Positions 35,382-45,250 of a DNA stretch of 64,000 nucleotides are shown here, piece after piece. Position 1 is the first letter of the stretch. Each line of letters starts with the position of its first letter. Under the pieces are notes generated by a model. The model was given only the letters and a program-made list of their open reading frames with translations. It did not search any database and was not told the origin of the DNA. The position numbers were made by a program, and so were the translations under genes. Origin of the DNA: Candidatus Tectimicrobiota bacterium (lineage in GTDB: Bacteria > JACPUC01); assembly GCA_016192455.1 (NCBI GenBank), contig JACPUC010000007.1, positions 124,001 through 188,000 on the forward strand, read 5' to 3'.

Positions 35382-38300
35382 TTAGCTTCTTTCCGAAGTC
35401 TCCTCAGGCGTGCTTGGTGATGCGTCGCTTGGGGTGCGGTCTGACTTTTGTGGAGCATCGTTCCCCGCCTGCGCGGCAGGGGCGTCGGAGGCCGCCGCCG
35501 CAGGAGAGCCTTCCTCCATCTTGATCGCTTCCGAGGCGACCTTGCCAGCCCTCGTCTTCTCTTCCCTCGGAAGGACGTCTCCGTCCATGGGAGGAGAGAC
35601 CATCACCGACATCGGTGCGCCCTCTGCACGCGCCGCGCGCACTGGCGAGACGCCTGCCTCCTCGCCACCGTCTCGCGCCGCCTGCGCGGGGCCCCTCGCC
35701 GCCTGCCGAAGGGTTCCGCTCACCTCCCAGCCGAGGAGACGCTGCACCCATGAGAGCAGATCATCGAGCACGGCGTAAAAACATGGCAGCACCACCAGCG
35801 TCAGGATGGTGGAGAAGGTCAGCCCCCAGATGATCGTCTGCGCCATCGGCGACAGGAAGCGGGCCTGGCCGGAGGCGAAAAAGGCCAGAGAAAAAAGACC
35901 GCCCACGGTAGTGATGCTGGTGAGGAGGATCGGCCGCATGCGCAAGATGCCTCCCTGCACCAGAGCCTCCTGCAGGCCGACCCCCTGGCGTCGCAGACGG
36001 TTGACGAGATCGACCAGCACCAGGGAGTCGTTCACCACGATCCCTGCCAGGGCCACCAGCCCCAGCATGGAGAGGATGGTGAGGCTCTGTCCCATCACCA
36101 CATGGCCGAGGATGACTCCATTGACGGCAAACGGAATGGCGAAGAGCACCACGAGCGGTTGCAGGTAGGACTTGAACAGGCCGCCCAGGATGAAGTAGAC
36201 GAGGAAGAGAGCCACGATCGAGACCCGCAGCAGCGATTGGAACGATTCCTCCGTCTCCTTGCGTTCGCCCTTCACGATCAGCCGGTAGCCGGGGGAGCGC
36301 CGCTCAAGATCGGCAAATCGGGATAGGACGGCGTTGGTAACCTGCAGAGCATTGCCACCCTTCTGATCAATATCCGCCAGCACGGTGATAGCCCGCTTGC
36401 GATCCCGCCGCACGACCTTGCTCTGGCCCGGCTCCTCCTTCAGCTCCGCCACCTCGTTGAAATAGACCTTCTCCCCGGAGGCGGTGGTGATGAGCAGGTC
36501 CTCGATGGAGCGCAGCGTCCGCCGCTCGGCCTCCGGAAACTTGACCACGATCGGGATGTCCTCGTAGCTCGTCTGGATTTTCGACGCCTCCTCCCCGTAG
36601 AAGCTCTGGCGCACCTGCCTGGCGATCTCCGCCACGCTAAGACCGAGGTTCCAGGCGCGCTCCTTCGGATAGATCTTCACCTCGGTCTTCCCCGGCGTGT
36701 AGTCGTCGCGGATATCCTTCACGAAACGGAACGAGGCGAGCTGCGCCTTGAGCTGCGTGGAGAGGTGCTGCAGAACCTCGTAATCTTCGCCGACGATGAC
36801 GACTTCGATCGCCGCGCCGACCGGCCCGGCCTGCAGCTTGACGACCTGCAACTTTCGCAGGCCGGAGACCGCCCGCAAGCGTTCCCGCACCTCCGCGATG
36901 ATCTCCTCGCTGCTGCGTTTGCGCTGGGTGACCTCGCGCAGTTCAACGATAAGCTGAGCCAGGTGCGAGCCCAGTTCGAAACGGTTTGAATCGAGGTAGG
37001 TCACGCCGGCATTCGTGGAGACGGAGACGAGCTCCTCCGGCGGCAGGCTGCGGAAGAGCAAGCTCTCGATCGGTCTCACGCGCTCGGCGGTCGCTTCCAG
37101 GCTGGAGCCGATGGGGGTTTCGACGTTGATGAAAAACTGCGTCGCCTCGAACTCGCTGAAGAGCTGGAAGGGCAGATGCACGAAGGCGAAGAGGACGAAG
37201 AGCACCGTGATGCAGACGGAGATGACGACGCTGACGTAGCGCCAGTCGAGCAGGCTGCGCAGCATCCTGGCGTAGAGGTCGAGGGCACGCTTGAAACGCC
37301 GTTTCGAGCTCTGAAAGCGTTGCCGCACCTTTTCGCCATTCACCCAATCGGCGAGGTGCGAGGGGAGGATGAAGAGCGCCTCGAAGAGCGAGGCCGCCAG
37401 GGCAAAGCTTACCACGATCGGGATGACCTGCATGAACTTCCCCAAGTTGCCGGTCATCAACAGCATCGGCAAAAAAGCGGCGATTGTCGTGGTGACCGTG
37501 GCGATCACCGGCCAGGCCACCTCTTGCACCCCGCGCACCGCCGCCGCGGCGGGTTCCATCCCCTCCTCGATATAACGGTAGACGTTCTCGCCAATGACGA
37601 TGGCGTCATCGACGATCATGCCCAGTACCAGGATGAGGCTGAACATCGACAGCATGTTCAGGCTGATGCCGGTGAAGTTCATCAGCACCAGGGCGCCGAG
37701 AAAGGCGAAGGGGATGCCGATGACCGTCATCAGCGCCAGGCGCAGATCGAGCACCAGGTAAAGGATGACCAGGACGATCACCAGACCGACGGCGCCGTTG
37801 TTCTTCAACGTGTTGAGCCGGTTGCGCAGGTAGATGGAGAAATCATTGAAGACGCCCAGTTCGACGCCGGGGGGCAGCTCCCGCTGCAGTCGCTGGGCAA
37901 GGTCGCGCACTCGCCTGGCGATCTGGATGGCGTCGCCGGCCTTCGTCTTGGTGACCGTGAGGTTGATGGCGGGCTTGCCGTTGAAGCGGCCCAGCGTCGT
38001 CGGCTCCTCGAAGGTGTCGTGCACCCTGGCAAGATCACGCACGTAGAGGTGGTTGCCGAGGGGATCGGCGCGGACGATGAGGTTCTCCACCTGCGCCGCG
38101 GCCGTCACTTCACCGACGGTGCGCACGAGCAGCTCGCCGCGCGCCGTCTTCAGCGTACCACCCGGCACGTTGAGGTTGCTGCTCAGCAGGGCGCGGCGAA
38201 CGTCCTCGAGACTCAACTGGTAGCGCTGCAGCGCCGCCGGCACCACCTCCACCCACACCTCGCGCTTGCGCAGGCCGGCGACGCCGACCCGAGCCACTCC

Positions 38301-38795
38301 CGCTAGATCGCTGATGCGCCGCTCGGCCTCGTCGGCGATGCGCTTCATGGTCAGCTCGGGGAGGTCGCCGAAGATGGACACGGTGATGACCGGGAAGCGG
38401 GCTTTCAGCTCGCTCACCTTCGGGTCTTCCGCGTCGGCCGGCAGGTCGTCGATGGTGTCGATCTCCGCCTTGATGTCATCGATGGCGCGCGCCACCTCCT
38501 CGCCATGCTTCAGCTTCACCACGATGGTGGAGAGCGATTCCTGCGAGGTGGACTCGATGGACTCGATGCCGTCGACCCGGTCGATCGCATCCTCGAGCTT
38601 GATCGTGAGGAGCTGCTCGACCTCCTCCGCCGAAGCGCCGCGATACTCGGTCACCACGCGAATGGCATCGAAGGAGAACTCCGGGAAAATCTCCCGCGGC
38701 ATGGTGAGGTACGTGACCACACCCGCCACCATGATGACCACGAAGAGGAGGTTGACGAGCACGGAGTTGGCGATGACGGTACGGAAGACGGACAT
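35382..38795 (-). CDS. RND efflux transporter, HAE1/AcrB-like
   Basis: Inner-membrane proton-driven pump. 1137 residues with twelve TMs and two large periplasmic loops. Recognisable segments: VNLLFVVIMVAGVVTYLTMP near the N-terminus, the TM4 block GMIVDDAIVIGENVYRYIEE with its paired Asp for proton relay, and LVALAGIVVNDSLVLVDLVN in the second half. Typical length is about 1020-1050. Here about 115 extra residues follow the last TM, rich in Ala, Pro, Glu and Ser and probably disordered. ATG 38795 starts the usual RND N-terminus. The adaptor gene lies just upstream in the same operon; no outer-membrane channel gene is in the window. Substrates cannot be read from sequence. Confidence 0.95.
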   Translation of the reverse strand: MSVFRTVIANSVLVNLLFVVIMVAGVVTYLTMPREIFPEFSFDAIRVVTEYRGASAEEVEQLLTIKLEDAIDRVDGIESIESTSQESLSTIVVKLKHGEEVARAIDDIKAEIDTIDDLPADAEDPKVSELKARFPVITVSIFGDLPELTMKRIADEAERRISDLAGVARVGVAGLRKREVWVEVVPAALQRYQLSLEDVRRALLSSNLNVPGGTLKTARGELLVRTVGEVTAAAQVENLIVRADPLGNHLYVRDLARVHDTFEEPTTLGRFNGKPAINLTVTKTKAGDAIQIARRVRDLAQRLQRELPPGVELGVFNDFSIYLRNRLNTLKNNGAVGLVIVLVILYLVLDLRLALMTVIGIPFAFLGALVLMNFTGISLNMLSMFSLILVLGMIVDDAIVIGENVYRYIEEGMEPAAAAVRGVQEVAWPVIATVTTTIAAFLPMLLMTGNLGKFMQVIPIVVSFALAASLFEALFILPSHLADWVNGEKVRQRFQSSKRRFKRALDLYARMLRSLLDWRYVSVVISVCITVLFVLFAFVHLPFQLFSEFEATQFFINVETPIGSSLEATAERVRPIESLLFRSLPPEELVSVSTNAGVTYLDSNRFELGSHLAQLIVELREVTQRKRSSEEIIAEVRERLRAVSGLRKLQVVKLQAGPVGAAIEVVIVGEDYEVLQHLSTQLKAQLASFRFVKDIRDDYTPGKTEVKIYPKERAWNLGLSVAEIARQVRQSFYGEEASKIQTSYEDIPIVVKFPEAERRTLRSIEDLLITTASGEKVYFNEVAELKEEPGQSKVVRRDRKRAITVLADIDQKGGNALQVTNAVLSRFADLERRSPGYRLIVKGERKETEESFQSLLRVSIVALFLVYFILGGLFKSYLQPLVVLFAIPFAVNGVILGHVVMGQSLTILSMLGLVALAGIVVNDSLVLVDLVNRLRRQGVGLQEALVQGGILRMRPILLTSITTVGGLFSLAFFASGQARFLSPMAQTIIWGLTFSTILTLVVLPCFYAVLDDLLSWVQRLLGWEVSGTLRQAARGPAQAARDGGEEAGVSPVRAARAEGAPMSVMVSPPMDGDVLPREEKTRAGKVASEAIKMEEGSPAAAASDAPAAQAGNDAPQKSDRTPSDASPSTPEETSERS

Positions 38796-38889
38796 GCTTC
38801 GCTCTACCCGAGCTTCCTGTTCAGCAAGCGCGACGGGGAAGCCCGCCTCATCTCCCAGGGTTCGGCTTGCTCTCTCCCGGCTTGGCCGC

Positions 38890-40290
38890 TCACGGCCTGG
38901 AGTCGGTCGGCGCCACCGGCGCCGCGGCACCCACGCCAGGAGCCGCCGGGGTCCCCTGCTCGGAGCGCTCCCTGCCGCGCGCCGCCGCGGCGCTTCTGCC
39001 GCTGCGCTGCGCGTCGCCCGCGAACGAGGGGCGCGCGCCATCCTGTCGGCTCAGCACCTCGATGAAGTCCCCATCGGTAAGGAGCTCCTGGCCTGCGGAG
39101 ACGATGCGTTCTCCCGGCCGCAGCCCGCTGCCGACAAGGTACTGCGTCCCGAACCTTGGGCCGAGGGTGATGAAGCGTTTGACAGCGACCTGCCGCTCGA
39201 GGTCGGCGACAAACAGGTAGGCGCTTGAATCAGCATCCTGCATCACAACGTGCCGCGGGATAAGGAGCGCCTGCGGGTAGTCGCGCACCTTGATGCGCAG
39301 CTCCACGAACATGCCGGGAAGCAGCGTATGCTCGGCATCGTTCGGCACCAACACCTCAATGGGGAAGGTGCGGCTGCGCAGGTCGCTCTCCACGCCGATG
39401 TTGTCAAGCACCCCCGAAAAGCGACGCGGCGGATTCCGCTCCAGTACCGCCACGACTTCTTGACCGGAGCGAAGCAGGGCGACGTCCTGCGCCGAGACGG
39501 TCGCCACCCCCTTGACCTTCGAGAGATCGACCACCGTGAAGAGAAGTTGGCCGATGGCGACCCGATCGCCGACGTTGACCCGCTTCTCACTCAGGAACCC
39601 CTCGAAAGGGGCATGCACCCTGGTATCGCGCAGGGCTTCGTCGGCCCGGTCGAGGTCGGCCTTGGCGGAGGCCAGCTCGGCCTCAACCAGGCGCAGCCGG
39701 GCATCGCCCCCCTCGAGGTTGGAGACGGCCTGCTCGTACTCCCAGCGCGCATTTTCCAGGTCGCGTCGGGCGAGGTCCACGGCCTGCCGCGACACGAAGC
39801 CGCGCTCCTCCATCGCCAGTTTGCGCTGCAGCTCCGTCTGCGCCAGCTTCAGCTTCTCCCGGGCGATTTCGAGCAGCTTCTGCTTGCGGCGCAGCTCGGT
39901 TTGCTCCAGCTCCACACTCGCTTGCTGGCGAGCCAGGAGGGCGCGTTTCTTGTCGCGATCGATGCGGAACGGCACATCCTTGATCTGCAGGAGGAGCTGC
40001 CTGGGGCGCACGCGAGCCCCGAGTTCGACGCCGGGCGGCATCGCCACCACTTCCCCCGGCACCTCCGCGGCCAGGCGCGCCCGGCTGAGCGGCTCCACGG
40101 TGCCGTTGACGCGCACGTACTGCGTGAAGGGGAGCTGCTCCACCTGCTCCACCTGCACCGCGACACGGCGCGGCGGCGGCGCAACAGAAGGCGGCGGCTG
40201 AGGCTTCAGGGTGACGATGAGATACCCGCCCACCCCGGTGGCCAGCGCCGCCGCACTCATCAGGAGACCGCTCAGCACCCTCTTCGTCAT
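38890..40290 (-). CDS. RND periplasmic adaptor (membrane fusion protein)
   Basis: 466 residues. N-terminal anchor (LLMSAAALATGVGGYLIV), split lipoyl/barrel-sandwich halves (VNGTVEPLSRARLAAEVPGE and THE-like DTRVHAPFEGFLSEKRVNVG), a long alpha-hairpin between them (about 120-220: VELEQTELRRKQKLLEIARE), then beta-barrel and membrane-proximal domains. The last 60 residues are Ala/Pro/Gly-rich. Start ATG follows AAGGGACG. First gene of the pump operon. Confidence 0.95.
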   Translation of the reverse strand: MTKRVLSGLLMSAAALATGVGGYLIVTLKPQPPPSVAPPPRRVAVQVEQVEQLPFTQYVRVNGTVEPLSRARLAAEVPGEVVAMPPGVELGARVRPRQLLLQIKDVPFRIDRDKKRALLARQQASVELEQTELRRKQKLLEIAREKLKLAQTELQRKLAMEERGFVSRQAVDLARRDLENARWEYEQAVSNLEGGDARLRLVEAELASAKADLDRADEALRDTRVHAPFEGFLSEKRVNVGDRVAIGQLLFTVVDLSKVKGVATVSAQDVALLRSGQEVVAVLERNPPRRFSGVLDNIGVESDLRSRTFPIEVLVPNDAEHTLLPGMFVELRIKVRDYPQALLIPRHVVMQDADSSAYLFVADLERQVAVKRFITLGPRFGTQYLVGSGLRPGERIVSAGQELLTDGDFIEVLSRQDGARPSFAGDAQRSGRSAAAARGRERSEQGTPAAPGVGAAAPVAPTDSRP

Positions 40291-40692
40291 CGTCCCTTGT
40301 ACTCGCCTCGCACCTCTTCCCCCTCTTCTGTCTCGTGATCACCGTGCAGGGCGTCGGTGCCTGCTCCTGACAGAAGGGCTGCAGCGATGCGACGTTGCCC
40401 TCTCCTGGCTTTCTCCAACCTCCCTTGCAGGCAGTTGCCGGCGATGGGATAATCCTTTTCTACTCCTGAATGTTGCACCGCCGTGGGGTGGCCGCCAGCG
40501 CAAAGCGCGCGGCAGGAAACCGAAGCCGGGTGGGGCGACGCGGTGCTGGCGCCGCGAGCGGCAACCGGCGCCGCAGGAGAGGCCGGCAGGAGAGGGAGAT
40601 CAACGCGTCCCAGGGGGGTGAACCGCGCCTGTGGCACGTCCCCTCGCCGGCGCCCCGCGTAGCGGTCCTTGAAGCCTACCTCAGGACGCGCC
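40291..40692. other. Divergent promoter region
   Basis: About 400 bases between the divergent adaptor and DUF72 genes. It contains the candidate promoter at 40425-40453. The rest is GC-rich without a credible frame; no operator palindrome for an efflux repressor was found. Confidence 0.5.
40425..40453 (+). promoter_or_regulatory. Candidate sigma70 promoter for the DUF72 gene
   Basis: TTGCAG (40425-40430), 17 bases, GATAAT (40448-40453; five of six). About 240 bases before the ATG. Confidence 0.45.
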
Positions 40693-41703
40693 ATGGAAAA
40701 CGTTGCGCTCCCCTTTCAAAACCCGCGCGCCGCGGAGCTGCAGGCCTTGGCCGAGTCCCTCAGCCCTCTCCTCTTCTTCGGCACCTCCACCTGGACGTAC
40801 GAGGGCTGGCAGAACCTCGTCTACTTCCGCTCCTACGCCCGGCATGAGTTTGCGCAGCGTTGCTTGGAAGAGTACGTCCAGTTTCCGCTCTTCCGCACCG
40901 TCGGCATCGACCGCTTCTTCTACGCCCCTCCTGAGCGCGCCGACCTGGAGCGTTACGCCGAGCAGCTCCCCGAGGGGTTCCCCTGCGTCATCAAGGTCTG
41001 GGAAGAGATCACCGTGCCGCGCTTCGCAAAGCTCCCGAAACGGTACGGCGAGCGCGCCGGCAAGCCCAACCCGAATTACCTCAACGCGGACCTCTGCTGG
41101 AGCGCCGTCCTGCAGCCGTTTGCGCGCTTCCTGCCGAAGCAGCCGAAGGTCTTCGTGTTTGAGTTCCAGCGCGCCTTCCCCGGCTGGGACGCGGATTTGC
41201 CGGAGTTCCTTGACCGTCTCGATCGCTTCCTCGGCGAGCTGCCGCGCCGCTATCGCTATGCCGTCGAGCTGCGCACCGCGGCGTTCCTTCACCCTGACTA
41301 CGTCGCGTGCCTGCGCCGGCACAATGTGGCCCACTGCTTCAACCACTGGACCCATATGCCGCCGCTGGGCGAGCAGCGCCGGCGCCTTGGAGAGGCTTTC
41401 GGCAAGGTGCCCGGAGGGTTCCTCCTCTGCCGCCTCCTCACCCCCGTCGGCCTCGAGTATCGCGATGCCGTGGCTCGGTTCGAACCCTACGAGCGTTTGC
41501 AGCTCGATCTCCCCTCCATGCGGCGCGAGGTGCTCGAACTCTGCGCCGAGGCCGCCCAGGACAAGCTGCCGGCCTTTGTCCTGGTCAACAACCGCTCCGA
41601 AGGCTGCGCGCCGCTGACCATTGAAGCGCTGGCGCACCTGGCCCTCGCCTATGAAGCTGCCGATGGAGCGACGCTGTTGGCACGGAAGAGGGTCGAGCGC
41701 TGA
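40693..41703 (+). CDS. DUF72 (YecE-like) family protein
   Basis: 336 residues, TIM-barrel-like DUF72. Signature pieces: LLFFGTSTWTYEGWQNLVYF at the start, FPLFRTVGIDRFFYAPP (the usual F-N-T-V-E-x-N-x-x-F-Y position), FVFEFQRAF, YRYAVELRTAAF, and FVLVNNRSEGCAPLT near the end. The reaction of DUF72 is unknown; a nuclease-like or sugar-binding role has been suggested. ATG 40693 with AGGA six bases upstream is preferred over a TTG at 40669. Confidence 0.88.
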   Translation: MENVALPFQNPRAAELQALAESLSPLLFFGTSTWTYEGWQNLVYFRSYARHEFAQRCLEEYVQFPLFRTVGIDRFFYAPPERADLERYAEQLPEGFPCVIKVWEEITVPRFAKLPKRYGERAGKPNPNYLNADLCWSAVLQPFARFLPKQPKVFVFEFQRAFPGWDADLPEFLDRLDRFLGELPRRYRYAVELRTAAFLHPDYVACLRRHNVAHCFNHWTHMPPLGEQRRRLGEAFGKVPGGFLLCRLLTPVGLEYRDAVARFEPYERLQLDLPSMRREVLELCAEAAQDKLPAFVLVNNRSEGCAPLTIEALAHLALAYEAADGATLLARKRVER

Positions 41704-41947
41704 GGCTGGGGCGGCGAAGAGATTCGCTGCGGACCGCTTCGGTGGGCCAGCCCGCTTCTGGCAACGCCGCGCGCCGCGCGGATGGAGAGGAGCTGAGCCG
41801 GCAGCGGGCACCCCGAGGATTGCGAGAGCCTGCTCTCCCGAAGCTGCGCCGCTCCGGGATGCAAAACGCCGACGGTCAGGCGGAACACGGCGGCGGGGGA
41901 GCCGTTCGAGCTTCGTCAGCCGCCGCCCCCCGGGCGCGCCAAGCGAC

Positions 41948-41975
41948 AGCGCCGCCACGGCGACGTGGCGGCGCT
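41948..41975. terminator. Bidirectional 11-bp hairpin between convergent genes
   Basis: AGCGCCGCCAC and GTGGCGGCGCT are perfect complements around a 6-base loop, between the 3' ends of the DUF72 and PaaA/PaaC-like genes. There is no T-run on either side. Confidence 0.5.
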
Positions 41976-42004
41976 GCATCCCCTCGATCTCCGCGGCGCG
42001 ACGA

Positions 42005-42754
42005 TTACCCCATGGAGAGATTGCACTGCGGAGGCACGTCGATATCGAGTTCCTCTCGCCTCGGCAAGCGCAGGCCCGCTCTCTTCAGGACGGGGCGCAC
42101 ATCGTCGAGCCAGGCGGCGGCGATCTCGCCGCTATCGCGCGTCTTCAAGCCGACCTCCAGACAGTAGCGGTTGCCCGGCGTGCCGGCGCGTCCGAAGATG
42201 CGCATGGCGCCGACGAACCAGGTCTTCAGCCGCGCCTGGAACTGGGCGCGCACCGCTGGGTCCTTGCAGAGTTCCAGCAGGCACGCCTCGCCAAAGTTCT
42301 GGTGCCCCTCTTCTTCGGCGACGATGCTGCGGTTGGCTCGCGCCAAGGGCTCGTAGGTCCCCTTCACGTACTCGCTGAGCTGGAACGTGGCCGCCCGATC
42401 AATGAAGAAGTTGAAGAGGGTCGCCTCGATCCAGTCATGGATCTGCTCATTCGCGGGGTCGTGCGTGAAGCGGCTGCCGGCAGGGAGGCGGTTCTTCAGG
42501 TAGGCGTCGATGTCAACGCCCAACTCCGCCATGAGATCCGCGATTGCCTTGAAGTGCCGGACCTCCTCCCCGGCGAAGCGCAGGAGGCGGAGCTTATCCT
42601 CCACCGTCGGCGCGAACTGCAGACACTGACCAAAGACCTCGGAGGTGGAAATTTCCCGGCTCGCCTGCCGGTCCATGAGGGTGATCACCATCTTCCGATA
42701 GGCGTCGGTCATCTCCCGCGGCTTCGTGATCATTTTTTGGGTCGCTTGGCTCAT
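42005..42754 (-). CDS. PaaA/PaaC-like ferritin-fold protein
   Basis: 249 residues of the phenylacetate-CoA epoxidase A/C superfamily, a four-helix bundle. Two ExxH iron motifs are visible: EEVRHFKAI (near residue 87) and EEEGHQNFG (near 150), with further acidic residues in EISTSEVFGQ and HDWIEATLFN. Keeping all ligands suggests a catalytic diiron site like PaaA, although the length is nearer PaaC. No paaBCDE, ligase or hydratase genes are nearby, so the phenylacetate pathway cannot be inferred. ATG 42754 follows GGGAGCGTG. Confidence 0.8.
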   Translation of the reverse strand: MSQATQKMITKPREMTDAYRKMVITLMDRQASREISTSEVFGQCLQFAPTVEDKLRLLRFAGEEVRHFKAIADLMAELGVDIDAYLKNRLPAGSRFTHDPANEQIHDWIEATLFNFFIDRAATFQLSEYVKGTYEPLARANRSIVAEEEGHQNFGEACLLELCKDPAVRAQFQARLKTWFVGAMRIFGRAGTPGNRYCLEVGLKTRDSGEIAAAWLDDVRPVLKRAGLRLPRREELDIDVPPQCNLSMG

Positions 42755-42849
42755 CACGCTCCCTTCCCTTTCGCAAGGATTGCAGAATGCATCAGGTCGT
42801 TGGCGCCGCAACACACCAAACTCCAATGACGCGGGTTCACAAAGTTGTT

Positions 42850-42878
42850 AGTGTAGGAATTTGAGCCAGACCCGTCAA
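42850..42878 (-). promoter_or_regulatory. Candidate sigma70 promoter of the PaaA/PaaC-like gene
   Basis: Minus strand TTGACG (42878-42873), 17-base spacer, TACACT (42855-42850), giving a leader of about 90 bases. The remaining 42879-43117 holds only the HisC-type gene's ribosome-binding site (GAGGTT) and no frame worth calling. Confidence 0.6.
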
Positions 42879-43117
42879 GCTGCTTGCAACCTTGGAACGC
42901 GTTCCTTCGCCAGCACTCCGGCGCGGCGTTGTCCCACTTCGCGCCCGCGGCAAGCGTGGCGCGCTCGTTCTCCTGGCGAACGATGAGCGGCTTCGGTATC
43001 CTCGATCCCCGTGCCAGCGCAGCGGCTTGACCCGGGCGTCCACGCGTGACCTTCCCCTGCGCCGCCGACGTTTCCATCGTGAACGCTGGATCGACGCTCT
43101 CCGTTGAGGTTCCTGAC

Positions 43118-44266
43118 ATGCCCCTGCCGACGCCTTTCTTCAAGCGAGAGCTGTTCAGCGGCATTCGCGCCGTGGAGCTCTATGTGCCAGGCCGCGGCAA
43201 TGACGAGGTGGCGAAGGAGTTTGGACTTGATGCCGCGACGGTTCTGAAGCTGGCCTCGGCCGAGAACCCGCTGGGACCCTCCCCCCTCGCCCTGGCGGCC
43301 ATGCAGCGCGCCCTTGCCGGCGCGCACCAGTACCCCGATATGCAGCAGCAACGGCTGCGCGAACGAGTCGCGGCGTACAATGGCATCGACCCCAAGAACG
43401 TGTTCGCCGGTGCCGGCGAGACCGAGATCATGTCGCTCATCATCCGCACCTTCTCTACGGAGGCCCAGGAGGTGCTCACACCGTTGCCGGGATTCCCGAT
43501 GTACGAGCTCTACACCCGTGCGCTGCGCCGGCGTCCCGTCCACTACCCTCTCGATGATGCCTTCGACCTTGAGGTGGAGGCCCTGCTCAGCGTCGCCGGC
43601 GAAGAGAGCGCCATCGTCTTCATCACCACGCCGAACAACCCCACCAGCAAGACGGTGCCGCGAGCGACCATCGAGGAACTCATCGAGCGCTTGCCGAATC
43701 ACGCCGTTCTGGTGGTTGACGAGGCTTACAACGACTACTCCAACCAGCCTCCCTGCCACGATCTCGTGCGCCGCTGCGAGCGGCTCATTGTCCTGCGCAC
43801 CTTCTCAAAAGCGTTCGGCCTGGCTGGGATGCGGGTTGGCTATGCAATCGCCGACGCGCAAGCGATCGACCTGCTGCGGCGCGCCTCGAATGCCTGGAAC
43901 CTGAGCACCCTGGCGAGCGCCGCGGCCATTGCGGCGCTGGACGACACCGAGCACCTCCGGCGCAGCATCGACACCGTGCGTCTGAGCCGCAGCCGTCTTG
44001 TCGAGGCCTTCGCGTCGCACCCCTCCTTCTCCATTGTGCGCGAGCCCGAGGCCAACTTCATCCTCGTGAAGAGCCTTGAGCCGAGGTGCACCTCAGTGGC
44101 GCTCTTCAAGGCGCTCCTGAAGCTCGGCGTCATCGTCAAGGACTGCGCCGTCGGGTACCGGGGCCTGGGCCGCTACCACCTGCGCATCGACGTGCCGCGT
44201 CCCGAGCGGATCGATGAGCTGATGGGGCGCCTTGACCGTGCCCTGGCAGGCATTCCGAAGTACTGA
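43118..44266 (+). CDS. hisC: Histidinol-phosphate aminotransferase-like PLP enzyme
   Basis: Class I/II aminotransferase of 382 residues. Visible: substrate loop ASAENPLGPSPLA, GAGETEIMSLIIRTF, FITTPNNPTSKTV, VVDEAYNDY, and the PLP lysine in RTFSKAFGLAGMRVGY. The NPLGPSPKA-like and FSKAFGLAGxRxGY blocks are those of HisC. Not next to other his genes, so an aromatic or cobalamin-related (CobD-like) role remains possible. ATG 43118 with GAGGTT upstream. Confidence 0.85.
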   Translation: MPLPTPFFKRELFSGIRAVELYVPGRGNDEVAKEFGLDAATVLKLASAENPLGPSPLALAAMQRALAGAHQYPDMQQQRLRERVAAYNGIDPKNVFAGAGETEIMSLIIRTFSTEAQEVLTPLPGFPMYELYTRALRRRPVHYPLDDAFDLEVEALLSVAGEESAIVFITTPNNPTSKTVPRATIEELIERLPNHAVLVVDEAYNDYSNQPPCHDLVRRCERLIVLRTFSKAFGLAGMRVGYAIADAQAIDLLRRASNAWNLSTLASAAAIAALDDTEHLRRSIDTVRLSRSRLVEAFASHPSFSIVREPEANFILVKSLEPRCTSVALFKALLKLGVIVKDCAVGYRGLGRYHLRIDVPRPERIDELMGRLDRALAGIPKY

Positions 44267-45250
44267 GCGCCCAGGCCCCTTCCTGCTTGAGCGAAGTTCC
44301 GCCGGAGATCAGCCCAGCGGGCGGCAGTCGCTCAATCCCCCCGTCAGTGGACCGGCGGCAGGGAGGTCGAGCGCTCGAGCACCACTATGCTCAACGCCCA
44401 CCTCCGTCGGCGCCTCCCCGCCTACCTTGCCGGACTCGGCACGCTGCTAGCCGAGGGCGGCGAGACCGAGAGCAGCGGCGTGGCGTCGTTCAACGTCGTC
44501 AGGTCGAACGACGGTTTCAGCGCCGCGCGCCAGGCCCCGAAGCTGCCCGCCCACCTCGGTGAGTCCGGCGTCGCGGAAGTTCTCTTCCTGCCGCTGGTCG
44601 AGTTTGAGCGTAGGCGAGACTACCGCGCAGGCTGGCGAAGCCGCACGCTCCGGGAGCGAGCCTTCATCCCGCACCTGCGTGTCGGTAATGGCACGCAGAC
44701 AGGTGCAACAGCCAGGCAGGCAAGGGACGCGATCTTTCGCGGCACGACGTCTAGCAAGGGCGGTAACCAACGTTATGCCCGCTTCCAGAAACTTGTGAAA
44801 ATTCGCGTGCATAGCATAATTCTATGTATGAGAGTATCGTTGAAATCTTCGACCTCTTGGGGAGTGCTGGAGACGGCGTCCCGAGGGGCGTTACCCATGA
44901 TCGCAAACGTTCTCGTTGGAGAGGTGGCAGCCGTTCGAGATTCCCATCAAACGTCGATGGGGCGCGGTCTGTCGCAAAAAATGCTTCAACCTGCCTGCGT
45001 GAGATGGGGGAGGACAGGACCGCAAGGATATGTCGTAACGAGGGGGGCTGAGGAGAAAGGCGCCAAGGTTCATGACTGGCACGTTGAGATGTGGTGATGC
45101 TGACACTGCCTGTCGGGGACAGCGCGGGGTGAGCTTGCGCCCCGATCTCCTGTCGGCAGTTGTAGCGGCGGCCTGCCTTGCTACCCACGTGCTCGGGTCT
45201 GGGGGCCGCCGGATCCCCCTCTCTGAAAGCCTCATCGGGAGGATGGAATC
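44267..45250. other. Long region without a recognisable gene
   Basis: Nearly 1 kb. Several frames on both strands are open (for example plus 44387-45097, minus 44447-44812 and 44751-45188), but none shows a known motif, signal or good ribosome-binding site. Bases 44785-44850 are AT-richer, with TTGTGA and CATAAT 16 bases apart on plus. The end contains GGAGG for the next gene. It may hold a decayed gene or a noncoding RNA. Confidence 0.5.

Noticed and set aside
42005-42754. Phenylacetate degradation locus
   Set aside because: Only one PaaA/PaaC-like gene is present and no other pathway gene.
44387-45097. Plus frame in the 1-kb gap
   Set aside because: No motif, no ribosome-binding site, mixed composition; kept as unexplained intergenic DNA.
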